From Burkholderiales bacterium (lineage in GTDB: Bacteria > Pseudomonadota > Gammaproteobacteria > Burkholderiales > Burkholderiaceae): a DNA stretch of 9,432 nt. Under the pieces are notes generated by a model. That model made no database searches, was not told the origin of the DNA, and saw nothing but the letters and a program-made list of their open reading frames with translations. This document shows positions 1 through 6,937 of the stretch, piece by piece. The DNA lies in NCBI GenBank assembly GCA_903643055.1, contig CAHJWV010000732.1:1-9432 (forward strand), written 5' to 3'. The number at the start of each line of letters is the position of its first letter. Position 1 is the stretch's first letter. A program made the translations under genes and the position numbers.

Positions 1-1
1 G

Positions 2-523
2 CTGGGCGTGTCGGCCTGCGTGCACACGCCGCCCACCCGGCCCGAGCCGGCGCCGCTGCTGCGCCTGTCGCCAGCCTCGCTCGGGCGAATGCTGGCGCTG
101 CAGCAATCGCTGGACGTGAGCTTGCCGGCCCGGCCTGACGCGCCGCAGCACCTGGACTTGATCCTCGAAGCCGATGCCAGCTCGGTGCGCATGGCGCTGC
201 TGAGCCTGGGTCAAACCGTGGCGCGCTTGTCGTGGGATGGCAACGAGCTGAGCGAAACGCGCGCCCCTTGGCTGCCCGAGGCCTTGCGGGCCGACCGCAC
301 TTTGAGTGATCTGCAACTGGTGCTGTGGCCGGCCGAAGCGATCCGCGCGGCCTTGCCCGAAGGCTGGTCGCTCGACAGCAACGCGCGCGAGCGCGTGCTG
401 CGCCAGCGTGGTGAGGCGGTTGTCACCATCAGCTATCCGTCACCGCTGCAAGCCGAGCTGGCGCAGCTGCGCGAGGGCTACCGCATCCACATTGAATCGC
501 GCCCGCTGGAGGCGGGGCCGTGA
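2..523 (+). CDS. DUF3261-type outer-membrane lipoprotein of the aryl polyene cluster (5' end outside window)
   Basis: The frame is open to the left edge and reads L-G-V-S-A-C at its start. V-S-A-C fits a lipobox (Leu/Val-Ser-Ala-Cys), so the true start lies upstream, and the GTG at 8 falls inside the signal peptide and is not the start. After the Cys comes a Pro-rich linker, then a compact beta-rich domain of about 150 residues with alternating hydrophobic positions and no catalytic motif that I can see. Length, lipobox and position directly before a ketosynthase match the DUF3261 lipoproteins found in aryl polyene clusters, where a role in handling or exporting the polyene lipid at the envelope is assumed but not proven. 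Its stop overlaps the next start by four bases (GTGA, 520-523), so the two are probably translated together. The family call rests on context and general resemblance. Confidence 0.75.
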   Translation: MGVSACVHTPPTRPEPAPLLRLSPASLGRMLALQQSLDVSLPARPDAPQHLDLILEADASSVRMALLSLGQTVARLSWDGNELSETRAPWLPEALRADRTLSDLQLVLWPAEAIRAALPEGWSLDSNARERVLRQRGEAVVTISYPSPLQAELAQLREGYRIHIESRPLEAGP

Positions 524-1698
524 GCACGGTTTATCTCAACGCGATGGGCGTCGTGTGCGCGCTCGGCCAGGGCGAAGCGGCGGTGCGCGAGGGCTTGTTT
601 GCGGCACAGCCGGGCGGCGTGGCCGAGTCGGACGTCTACACGCCGGGCCGGCCTTTGGCGCTGGGCCGCGTGCCGGGCGAGCTGCCGGGGTTGAGCGCCG
701 CGCCGCCCGCTCAACGCAGCCGAAACAACGCGATGCTCGCCGCGGCCATGGCCGATCTTCAAGCGCCGGCCCAGGTTGCGATCTCGCGCCATGGCCCGCA
801 TCGGATGGCGATCGTTTTGGGCGTTAGCACGTCTGGCGTGGAAGAGGGCGAGCGCGCGGTGCTGCAGCAACTGCGCGAGGGCCGCTGGCCCGAAGGCTTT
901 GACTATGCGCAGCAGGAGATGGGCAGCGCGGCCGATTACCTGGCGCGGGCGCTGGGCGTGTGTGGCCCGGCGCATGTGGTTTCCACGGCCTGCTCGTCGG
1001 GTGCGAAGGCGCTGGCCTCGGGCGCGCGGCTGCTGCGCGCCGGGCTGGCCGATGCGGTGATCGCCGGCGGCGTCGATGCCTTGTGCCGTTTCACGATCGC
1101 CGGCTTCAGCGCACTGGAATCGGTGTCAGCCGTGCGTTGCAATCCGCTGTCGCTGAATCGCCGTGGCATCAACCTCGGCGAAGGCGCGGCGCTGTTTCTG
1201 ATGAGCCGCGACGAAGGCCCGCTGCGCCTGGCCGGCTGGGGTGAAAGTTCGGATGCGCACCACATGTCTGCGCCCGACCCGAGCGGCCGTGGCGCGGTCA
1301 ATGCAATGCAGCAGGCTTTGCAACGCGCCGGAGTGGCTGCCACTGTGATCGACTACATCAACCTGCACGGCACCGCGACGCCGCATAACGATGCGATGGA
1401 GTGCATCGCGGTGGCCGAGGTGCTGGGCCTGAAGGTGCCAGCCGGGTCGACCAAGCCTTTGACCGGTCACGCCTTGGCTGCCGCCGGTGCGGTAGAAGCT
1501 GCGATCGCCTGGATGACTTTGGTCGGCAACCCCGGCGGCCGCCTGCCGCCACACTGGTGGGATGGCGTGTGTGACCCGGCCTTGGCGCCCTTGTGCCTGG
1601 CCGAGCCGGGCATGGCCTTGGGCCGCACGCCGCGCTACGTGCTCAGCAACTCTTTTGCCTTTGGCGGCAGCAATGCCACCTTGCTGTTCGGCAACTGA
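520..1698 (+). CDS. apeO: Beta-ketoacyl-ACP synthase of aryl polyene synthesis (ApeO-like)
   Basis: A 392-residue thiolase-fold condensing enzyme with all catalytic parts in place: the nucleophile Cys158 in S-T-A-C-S-S-G, His283 in L-H-G-T-A-T, Lys312, and His317 in T-G-H-A-L-A-A-A-G. It should condense malonyl-ACP with the growing aryl polyene chain. In characterised APE systems the ApeO ketosynthase pairs with a chain-length-factor partner, ApeC, encoded elsewhere in the cluster; no such partner is in this window. The GTG start at 520 is supported by GGAGG at 508-512 with a seven-base spacing and by the four-base overlap with the upstream lipoprotein gene. The short N-terminal part and the position before an ApeP-like dehydratase favour ApeO over housekeeping FabF. 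Condensing-enzyme function is near certain; the ape letter comes from gene order. Confidence 0.9.
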   Translation: MSTVYLNAMGVVCALGQGEAAVREGLFAAQPGGVAESDVYTPGRPLALGRVPGELPGLSAAPPAQRSRNNAMLAAAMADLQAPAQVAISRHGPHRMAIVLGVSTSGVEEGERAVLQQLREGRWPEGFDYAQQEMGSAADYLARALGVCGPAHVVSTACSSGAKALASGARLLRAGLADAVIAGGVDALCRFTIAGFSALESVSAVRCNPLSLNRRGINLGEGAALFLMSRDEGPLRLAGWGESSDAHHMSAPDPSGRGAVNAMQQALQRAGVAATVIDYINLHGTATPHNDAMECIAVAEVLGLKVPAGSTKPLTGHALAAAGAVEAAIAWMTLVGNPGGRLPPHWWDGVCDPALAPLCLAEPGMALGRTPRYVLSNSFAFGGSNATLLFGN

Positions 1699-1740
1699 AG
1701 TCGAACATCCGCTTCCTGAGCTTTCTCGATAACGCGCTGA

Positions 1741-2247
1741 ATGATGGGTGAAATGAAAGAGATAAGTGAGTTCGGCCCGCCTGATGACCGCCTCGCGCCG
1801 GCCGGGCTTGATCCAATCGAAGCTTATGTGCCGCACCGCGGCGCGATGTTGCTGTTGAGCCGGCTGATCGAGGTTGATGCCCACCATGCAGTGGCTGAAG
1901 TGCGGGTGCCTTTCGATGGCCTCTTCGTGCATGACGGCCAGGTGCCTTCTTGGGTCGGCATCGAATACATGGCGCAAACCGTGGCTGCCTGGTCAGGCGC
2001 GCGAGGGCGCCGTGAAGACCAGCCGCCACGCTTCGGCTTCCTGCTCGGCAGCCGGCGCTTCGAAGTGCACTGCGACGGCTTTGCGTGTGGCGCGGTGCTG
2101 CGCATCGAAGCGGCCCATGAGTTCGTCAGCGATGCCGGCCTCGGCATGTTCGACTGCCGCATCCTGCAGGCGGACGAGGTGTTGGCCACCGCGCGGGTCA
2201 CGGTGTTCGAGCCTGAAGATAGTGCCGGGTTTTTGATGAACAACTGA
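1741..2247 (+). CDS. apeP: Hotdog-fold 3-hydroxyacyl-ACP dehydratase (ApeP-like)
   Basis: A 168-residue protein of the FabA/FabZ-like hotdog type. Visible marks are P-H-R-G-A-M-L-L-L at residues 31-39, with the likely active-site His32, and the long-helix motif W-V-G-I-E-Y-M-A-Q at 71-79, with Glu75 as the probable acidic partner. It should remove water from the 3-hydroxyacyl-ACP intermediate to form each new double bond. In studied APE systems ApeP works as a heterodimer with a second dehydratase, ApeI, which is not in this window. It follows the ketosynthase after 42 bases. The start is uncertain: ATG codons at 1741, 1744 and 1753 are all in frame and none has a good ribosome binding site, so the true protein may be up to four residues shorter. 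Confidence 0.87.
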   Translation: MMGEMKEISEFGPPDDRLAPAGLDPIEAYVPHRGAMLLLSRLIEVDAHHAVAEVRVPFDGLFVHDGQVPSWVGIEYMAQTVAAWSGARGRREDQPPRFGFLLGSRRFEVHCDGFACGAVLRIEAAHEFVSDAGLGMFDCRILQADEVLATARVTVFEPEDSAGFLMNN

Positions 2248-2431
2248 GCTAAGGCAGGGCTCGTCATCATCTGACCAGGCGTATTCATGGCGTCATGACC
2301 CATCGATCGGCGCTCCGCTGAAACCCTCCCATGTCACGCTCTGCAGAAAGACCCCGATGGAAAACCGATCAGAACGCCAAGCACCGCGCCAACCAGCGCA
2401 TCCACCAGCGCACCCGCCGGAACGCCGACCG

Positions 2432-2779
2432 ATGCAACGTTATCAAGGCGCCTGCCATTGCGGCGCTGTTCGCTTCGAGATCGAGACCGACTTTCCTGAG
2501 CTCACGCAATGTGACTGCTCGATCTGCCGGAAAAAAAATGCGCTGATGGTGAAGGTGCATCAAGACCAATTCAAACTGCTGGCTGGCGAAGCGTCGCTGA
2601 CCGAATACCAGTTCCATACGTGCACTGCCCGCCATTTCTTCTGCAAGGTGTGCGGCATCTATCCCTTCCATCGCAAGCGCGTCACGCCGGACCATCTGGG
2701 CATCAATGTGTTCTGCCTCGAAGGTTTTGATCCGTCGGGCATCCCGGTGCGTCAAGCGGTGGGCGTGGCCATGACCTGA
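2432..2779 (+). CDS. GFA-family (glutathione-dependent formaldehyde-activating enzyme-like) zinc protein
   Basis: A 115-residue protein with the complete cysteine set of the GFA / CENP-V fold: C8-H-C10-G near the start, C27-D-C29-S-I-C32 in the middle, and C71-K-V-C74-G followed by I-Y-P-F-H-R-K-R. These residues bind structural and catalytic zinc in family members. The founding enzyme (Gfa) was linked to S-hydroxymethylglutathione formation, but most family members have no proven substrate, so no reaction is assigned. The start at 2432 is preferred over an in-frame ATG at 2357: the family usually begins a few residues before C-H-C-G, and codons between the two ATGs often end in A, unlike the GC-rich third positions nearby. 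The gene interrupts the dehydratase-reductase order of the aryl polyene cluster and is separated from both neighbours by non-coding gaps, so it may be a passenger. Confidence 0.85.
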   Translation: MQRYQGACHCGAVRFEIETDFPELTQCDCSICRKKNALMVKVHQDQFKLLAGEASLTEYQFHTCTARHFFCKVCGIYPFHRKRVTPDHLGINVFCLEGFDPSGIPVRQAVGVAMT

Positions 2780-2887
2780 ACCTGGCTCAGCCCATCCGGC
2801 GGACAATCTCGTTGTGTTCCGTGCGAGTGCCACCCAAGGCGCTGCTGCCTTGTTAGCCGCCTCCTTCCTGACTTCATTCCAAGCGCC

Positions 2888-3619
2888 ATGACCGATCAAC
2901 ACGTGCTAGTCACCGGCTCCAGCCGCGGCATCGGCCGCGCCATCGCGCTTCGCCTCGCGCGCGCCGGCCACGATGTGGCGCTGCATTGCCGCAGTGGCAT
3001 TGAGCAGGCGCAGGCGGTGGCCGAAGAGGTGCGCGCGCTGGGCCGGCAGGCCCGGGTGCTGGTGTTCGACGTGGCCGATCGTGCCGCTGCATCAGAAGCT
3101 CTGTTGGCCGATGTGCAGGCCCATGGCGCTTATTACGGCGTCGTCTGCAACGCAGGCATCGCGCGCGATAACGCGTTTCCGGCGATGAGCGGCGACGATT
3201 GGGATCAGGTCATCCACACCAACCTCGATGCGTTCTACAACGTGCTGAACCCCGTCGTGATGCCGATGGTGCAACGGCGCAAGCCGGGCCGCATCGTCAC
3301 GCTGGCCTCGGTTTCGGGGCTGGTCGGCAACCGCGGGCAAACCAATTACAGCGCGGCGAAGGCCGGCATCATCGGTGCGAGCAAGGCGCTGGCGATCGAG
3401 TTGGCCAAGCGGCAGATCACCGTCAATTGCGTGGCGCCCGGCCTGATCGATACCGAGATGATCAGCGACGAAGTGCGCGATGCCGCGTTGCCCGGCATTC
3501 CGATGCGCCGCCTGGGCACACCCGATGAAGTCGCGGCGCTGGTGGCGTTTTTGATGTCGGCCGATGCGGGCTACATCACGCGCCAGGTGATCTCGGTCAA
3601 CGGAGGTTTGGTCGGATGA
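2888..3619 (+). CDS. apeQ: 3-oxoacyl-ACP reductase of aryl polyene synthesis (ApeQ / FabG2-like)
   Basis: A 243-residue classical short-chain dehydrogenase/reductase. The NADPH-binding motif T9-G-S-S-R-G-I-G16 is at the start, N-A-G lies at residues 88-90, and the catalytic set is Asn112, Ser141, Tyr154 and Lys158 (Y-S-A-A-K). The C-terminal segment with P-G-L-I-D-T and the final V-N-G-G-L are also typical of FabG. It should reduce the 3-ketoacyl-ACP made by the neighbouring ketosynthases before dehydration by the ApeP-like enzyme. The stop overlaps the next gene's start as ATGA (3616-3619), the usual arrangement for the reductase-ketosynthase pair at the end of APE clusters. The 108-base leader has no clear ribosome binding site; the ATG at 2888 is chosen because the Rossmann motif begins at residue 9. 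Confidence 0.93.
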   Translation: MTDQHVLVTGSSRGIGRAIALRLARAGHDVALHCRSGIEQAQAVAEEVRALGRQARVLVFDVADRAAASEALLADVQAHGAYYGVVCNAGIARDNAFPAMSGDDWDQVIHTNLDAFYNVLNPVVMPMVQRRKPGRIVTLASVSGLVGNRGQTNYSAAKAGIIGASKALAIELAKRQITVNCVAPGLIDTEMISDEVRDAALPGIPMRRLGTPDEVAALVAFLMSADAGYITRQVISVNGGLVG

Positions 3620-4854
3620 GCGGCTCGTCGAAGCGGCGTGTGGTGGTCACCGGCATCGGTGCCTTGAGCCCGCTCGGCCACGACTGGCCGACGGTTTATG
3701 CGCAGCTGCGCAGCCTGCGCAATGTGGTGCAGGTGATGGCCGACTGGCAGGCGTATGACGGCCTGCATACGCAGCTGGGCGTGCCGGCGCAGGCCTTCGA
3801 ATTGCCGGCGCATTACAACCGCAAGTCGATGCGCAGCATGGGCCGCGTCGCGCTGATGGGCACGCGGGCCAGCGAGCTGGCGTTGATCGATGCCGGCTTG
3901 CTCGGCTCGCCCTTGCTGCGCAGCGGTCAGGTGGGCGTGTCGTATGGCTCGTCGGCCGGCACGCCTGCGGCGATCGGTGACTTCGGCCGCATGATCCTCG
4001 GCAAGACCACCGAAGGCATCAACGCCAACACCTACATCAAGATGATGTCGCACACCGCGGCGGTCAACATCGGAGTGTTCTTCGGCCTGGCCGGCCGCGT
4101 GATCACGACCTCGAGCGCCTGCACCTCGGGCAGCCAGGGCATCGGCTATGCGTTCGAAGCGATCCAGTCCGGCAAGCAGCTGGCGATGTTGGCGGGTGGC
4201 GCTGAAGAACTCGATGCCACCGAAGCGGCGGTGTTCGACACGCTGTTCGCAACCAGCGTGAAAAACGATCAGCCCGCATTGACGCCTCGCCCCTTCGATA
4301 CGGCTCGCGACGGCCTGGTGCTCGGCGAAGGCGCCTGCACGCTGGTGCTTGAGGAGCGGGAGCATGCGCTGGCACGTGGCGCGCGCATTCATGCCGAATT
4401 GATCGGCTACGGCACCAACAGCGATGGCACGCATGTGACGCAGCCGAACGCCGTGACGATGGCGCAGGCGATGCGCATCGCGCTGCGTGAGGCCGAGCTG
4501 CCGGCCGAGGCCATCGGCTACGTCAACGCCCATGGCACCGCGACCGGTCATGGCGACATCGCCGAATCGGCCGCCACGCATGCCGTCTTCGGTGAGCGCA
4601 TGCCGATCAGCTCATTGAAGAGCTACATGGGGCACACGCTGGGCGCTTGCGGCGCGCTCGAGGCGTGGATGACGATCGAGATGATGCGCGAGGGCTGGTT
4701 CGCGCCAACCGTCAATCTCGACCAGGTCGATCCACGTTGCGCGCCGCTCGATTACCTCACCGGCGCGGGCCGCGATCTGCAGACCGACGTGGTCATGAGC
4801 AATAACTTTGCATTTGGTGGTATCAATACGTCCTTGGTTTTCAGAAGGCCTTGA
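3616..4854 (+). CDS. apeR: Beta-ketoacyl-ACP synthase, FabF-like, last gene of the aryl polyene core (ApeR-like)
   Basis: A 412-residue ketosynthase of KAS II type. The nucleophile is Cys169 in S-S-A-C-T-S-G, with His306 in A-H-G-T-A-T, Lys335 in S-L-K-S, and His340 in M-G-H-T-L-G-A. The end reads N-N-F-A-F-G-G-I-N, the usual glycine-rich C-terminal motif. In studied APE systems ApeR is the second, stand-alone ketosynthase, complementary to the ApeO-ApeC pair and thought to act on early, short chains. The start at 3616 has GGAGG at 3602-3606 with a nine-base spacing and overlaps the reductase stop by four bases. The protein is clearly different from the first ketosynthase in the window (412 versus 392 residues and different flanks of the active-site Cys), so the two are not a recent duplication. 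Confidence 0.92.
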   Translation: MSGSSKRRVVVTGIGALSPLGHDWPTVYAQLRSLRNVVQVMADWQAYDGLHTQLGVPAQAFELPAHYNRKSMRSMGRVALMGTRASELALIDAGLLGSPLLRSGQVGVSYGSSAGTPAAIGDFGRMILGKTTEGINANTYIKMMSHTAAVNIGVFFGLAGRVITTSSACTSGSQGIGYAFEAIQSGKQLAMLAGGAEELDATEAAVFDTLFATSVKNDQPALTPRPFDTARDGLVLGEGACTLVLEEREHALARGARIHAELIGYGTNSDGTHVTQPNAVTMAQAMRIALREAELPAEAIGYVNAHGTATGHGDIAESAATHAVFGERMPISSLKSYMGHTLGACGALEAWMTIEMMREGWFAPTVNLDQVDPRCAPLDYLTGAGRDLQTDVVMSNNFAFGGINTSLVFRRP

Positions 4855-4868
4855 ACCGGGAGACCGCC

Positions 4869-5480
4869 ATGAGCCATCGCCCTCCGGGCCGCAGCGGGGT
4901 TGCGCTTGCCATGCTGGCGATCGCGGGTGCGAGCCTTGTAGCCCTGGGAGCCTGCGCGACCCAGGTGGTGCCGCCGAAAGACGAGTTGAACCAACCGCCG
5001 AAGCTGCGCTTCAACGAGTATTCGAAGTTCGATCTGCGCTGGACCAACAAGGCCGAGGGCTGCAACCAGCAGCATGGCGCCAGCCAAATGATCGAAGCCC
5101 TCGACATTCAACTGCGGGCTCGGTTGGCCGGCACGCTGCGCACCTGGGAAAAGCCGGCCGCACGCGGCACGCTGGCGATCGAGCCGGTGTGCGCCGATGC
5201 CAAGTTGATCGGCACCGCGGCGCGCGTTTTCGCCGGGCCGTTTCCCGGCGCATCGGTGGCGGTGTTCAAGTTGCGCTTCACCGATGTGCAGACCGGCGAG
5301 CGTCTGGCCGAACCGGTGTTCTATCAGCGTGCCGCGGCGCTGAGCGGCACCTTTTCGCTTGGCGCGATGGACCGGCAAATGATCAAGCGGCTGGTGGAAT
5401 TGATGAGCACCTACACCACGGTCAACTACGCAGAACTCGTTGGCGGCCCGAGCGGCGCAGAAGACTTGCTCAAGAAGTAG
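4869..5480 (+). CDS. Small lipoprotein, possibly DUF4410-like
   Basis: A 203-residue protein with a hydrophobic signal segment at residues 10-28 and a lipobox L26-G-A-C29, so it should be lipidated at Cys29 and anchored in the outer or inner membrane. The mature part begins with a Pro/Lys/Asn-rich stretch and ends with two Lys. A Gly/Ala/Val-rich segment followed by D-V-Q-T-G-E-R-L-A-E resembles DUF4410-type lipoproteins, but that is a judgement by eye. No catalytic motif is seen. The start at 4869 is chosen because GGGAGA at 4858-4863 precedes it by five bases and the signal peptide then has normal length; an in-frame TTG at 4851 lies inside the ketosynthase end. Only 14 bases separate it from the second ketosynthase, so it is probably co-transcribed with the aryl polyene genes and may serve in the envelope. 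Confidence 0.83.
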   Translation: MSHRPPGRSGVALAMLAIAGASLVALGACATQVVPPKDELNQPPKLRFNEYSKFDLRWTNKAEGCNQQHGASQMIEALDIQLRARLAGTLRTWEKPAARGTLAIEPVCADAKLIGTAARVFAGPFPGASVAVFKLRFTDVQTGERLAEPVFYQRAAALSGTFSLGAMDRQMIKRLVELMSTYTTVNYAELVGGPSGAEDLLKK

Positions 5481-5565
5481 CGATCGCACGGGTCATGGCA
5501 CTGACCTGGCCGCTCGGGATTTGGTCCTCAGGATGAACCCCACGGGAACAACCCAGGAGACTCGC

Positions 5566-6003
5566 ATGAAGAAGGCTTTGGTTCTTTGCTTGTGGGCAGC
5601 GTGCCTGGCCGGCCCGGCCTCGGCGCGAAATGACACAGTGCACCTGTCGTTCCAGGATCTGCTGGTCAGCCCGGAGGTACAGGCCGGTCTTGATGGTTCG
5701 GTGCGCTTCTATCTGGCGGGCAGCAAAACGCCGGCCGTGCTGGAGAAGCGCAATGTCGGAATGACCAGCCAGGCCGTCAACGGCGTCAACAAGTCGCCCG
5801 AGCGGGGTTGCATGGCAGCCGCGCTGAAAGCCCTGCAGGCCTTGCAGGCCAAAGCCAAGGCGCTCGGCGCGAATGCGGTCATCGAGATCGTTAGTTACCA
5901 CGACAAAGAGGAAAGCAAAAGCCCGATCGACTACGACTGCCAGGACAGCATGTGGCTGTCGCGGGTCAGCCTGAAAGGGGTTTATGCGAAGGTGGCGAAA
6001 TGA
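5566..6003 (+). CDS. Small secreted protein of the family often mislabelled 'excinuclease ABC subunit A'
   Basis: A 145-residue protein with a clean Sec signal peptide: M-K-K, a hydrophobic core, and an A-S-A cleavage site after residue 20. The mature part carries D-G-S-V-R-F-Y-L-A-G, then a Cys, then a run rich in Ala/Leu/Lys/Gln leading to L-G-A-N-A-V-I-E-I-V-S-Y, and a second conserved-looking Cys in Y-D-C-Q. This layout is that of a widespread proteobacterial periplasmic family that databases often call excinuclease ABC subunit A by error; nothing here resembles UvrA (no Walker motif, far too short). The two Cys could form a disulfide. AGGAGA at 5555-5560, five bases before the ATG, fixes the start against longer in-frame options. 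It follows the lipoprotein gene by 85 bases and may end the same transcript. Function unknown. Confidence 0.85.
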   Translation: MKKALVLCLWAACLAGPASARNDTVHLSFQDLLVSPEVQAGLDGSVRFYLAGSKTPAVLEKRNVGMTSQAVNGVNKSPERGCMAAALKALQALQAKAKALGANAVIEIVSYHDKEESKSPIDYDCQDSMWLSRVSLKGVYAKVAK

Positions 6004-6085
6004 AGCGCGGCTTGCCGGGATGGCGCACCTGCCGATGATGCCGCTTGGGAAAACTCTCCCTTGGTGCAATGTCGACCGGCTTCGA

Positions 6086-6838
6086 TCAGCCGCGATGAAT
6101 CGCCAAGCCGAGATTCTCGAACACCGCGGTGTCTCGCTTGCGTGAACCGGGCTCGACGATCAGGCCAGTCGCTTCCGTGCAAGGCGCGATCACGCAACTC
6201 GATGCGGTCTGAAGTTTCTCGGCACTGGCCAGAACCCAGGTCTCTGCGGCCTGCGCCATCAGCGCGCGCTTGATGTGGGCTTCTTCCAGGTCACCGGTCG
6301 TCAGGCCGATCTTGGGATGGATGCCGGTCACGCCCATGAAATAGAGATCGGCATGGATGCGCTGAATGCCTTCGAGTGCGCCCGCGCCCACCGCGACCAC
6401 CGAGTGCTTGAACAAGCGCCCGCCGATCACTACCACCTCGACCCGGTGAGCAAGCAATTCGACGGCGATCGTCGGGCTGTGCGTGACCACGATGGCGTTC
6501 AGGTCCAGCGGCAGCGCGCGCGTCAGTTGCTGGCACGTGGTGCCGCCATCGATGAACACCACCTGGCCGGAGCGCACCATCGCAGCGGCTGTGCGTGCGA
6601 TCGACTGCTTGGCTTCGGGTTGCATCTGGCTGCGCGCCGCAAAGTCGGCCACCGCCGGTGAAGCGGGAAGTGCTCCGCCATGTACACGCTGCAGCAGGCC
6701 TTCGGCAGCGAGCGTGCGCAGATCGCGGCGAATCGTGTCTTCCGACAGGCCCCATTCCCCACTCAGTGACTTGGCAACGATCTCGCCATCGTCTTGCAGA
6801 CGCTTGAGGATTTGCTGTTTGCGTTGTTCGGTGAGCAT
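6086..6838 (-). CDS. DeoR/GlpR-family transcriptional repressor
   Basis: A 250-residue regulator. The N-terminus (residues 1-55) has the DeoR-type winged helix: a start of M-L-T-E-Q-R-K-Q-Q-I-L, the recognition helix S-E-D-T-I-R-R-D-L at about 32-40, and the hinge motif V-H-G-G-A at 52-56. The rest is a DeoRC sugar-phosphate sensor domain with D-G-G-T-T at 97-101 and later G-A-G-A-L-E. Family members bind phosphorylated sugars or related metabolites and usually repress a neighbouring operon and themselves; the ligand cannot be told here. The start at 6838 is preferred over an in-frame ATG at 6883 because DeoR proteins begin a few residues before the R-K-Q-Q-I motif, and because 6839-6897 holds operator-like repeats. 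It is divergent from the Nudix gene, its most obvious target. The stop lies 82 bases from the converging secreted-protein gene. Confidence 0.92.
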   Translation of the reverse strand: MLTEQRKQQILKRLQDDGEIVAKSLSGEWGLSEDTIRRDLRTLAAEGLLQRVHGGALPASPAVADFAARSQMQPEAKQSIARTAAAMVRSGQVVFIDGGTTCQQLTRALPLDLNAIVVTHSPTIAVELLAHRVEVVVIGGRLFKHSVVAVGAGALEGIQRIHADLYFMGVTGIHPKIGLTTGDLEEAHIKRALMAQAAETWVLASAEKLQTASSCVIAPCTEATGLIVEPGSRKRDTAVFENLGLAIHRG

Positions 6839-6857
6839 GCTTGATGGTAATTGCGAA

Positions 6858-6897
6858 TTGCACGAATATTCTTGAATTTGCATGAAGTTGCACGATA
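6858..6897. promoter_or_regulatory. Four phased 10-base operator-like repeats between the repressor and nudK genes
   Basis: Four consecutive 10-base units read TTGCACGAAT (6858), ATTCTTGAAT (6868), TTGCATGAAG (6878) and TTGCACGATA (6888). Units 1, 3 and 4 share TTGCAyGA; unit 2 is degenerate. A further TTGCGAA sits at 6851, out of phase. One unit per helical turn is a common layout for DeoR/GlpR operators. An imperfect palindrome, CACGAATATTCTTG (6863-6876 region, centred on AATATT), lies within the array. The repeats overlap the -35 to -10 region of the nudK promoter, so binding would block it, and they lie just upstream of the repressor's own start. That the adjacent repressor binds here is inferred. 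Confidence 0.6.
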
Positions 6898-6901
6898 TGA
6901 T
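6872..6901 (+). promoter_or_regulatory. Sigma70-type promoter for the NudK-like gene
   Basis: TTGAAT at 6872-6877 serves as a -35 box and TATGAT at 6896-6901 as a -10 box, with an 18-base spacer. The start codon lies 36 bases after the -10 box, and GAAGGA at 6927-6932 gives a ribosome binding site five bases before the ATG. The match to the -10 consensus is five of six; the -35 matches in TTGA. The spacer is occupied by two of the operator-like repeats. Confidence 0.55.
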
Positions 6902-6937
6902 TTTGGCGCGCCAACTCTGAAAAATCGAAGGATTGCC

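Noticed and set aside
8..10. GTG at 8 as the start of the first gene
   Set aside because: The frame is open to the edge and the GTG lies inside a lipobox-like L-G-V-S-A-C, so it encodes a signal-peptide Val rather than the start.
2357..2431. N-terminal extension of the GFA protein from the ATG at 2357
   Set aside because: The 25 extra residues are Pro/His/Arg-rich, the codons often end in A unlike nearby coding sequence, and GFA proteins normally start just before the first C-H-C-G.
2835..2852. Hairpin CAAGGC-GCTGCT-GCCTTG upstream of the reductase gene as a terminator
   Set aside because: The stem is only six bases and is followed by no T-run; it may be chance in GC-rich sequence.
3571..4581. 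Long minus-strand open frame opposite the second ketosynthase
   Set aside because: It is the His/Arg/Ala-rich antisense of a fully recognisable ketosynthase, as expected in high-GC DNA.
5566..6003. DNA-repair role (excinuclease subunit)
   Set aside because: The name is a known database error for this small secreted family; the protein has a signal peptide and no ATP-binding motif.
6047..6060. GGGA-AAACTC-TCCC as a terminator between the secreted protein and the repressor gene
   Set aside because: A four-base stem without a following T-run is too weak to support.
6839..6883. N-terminal extension of the DeoR-type regulator to the ATG at 6883
   Set aside because: The extension does not fit the family's N-terminus and would place operator-like repeats inside the coding region.
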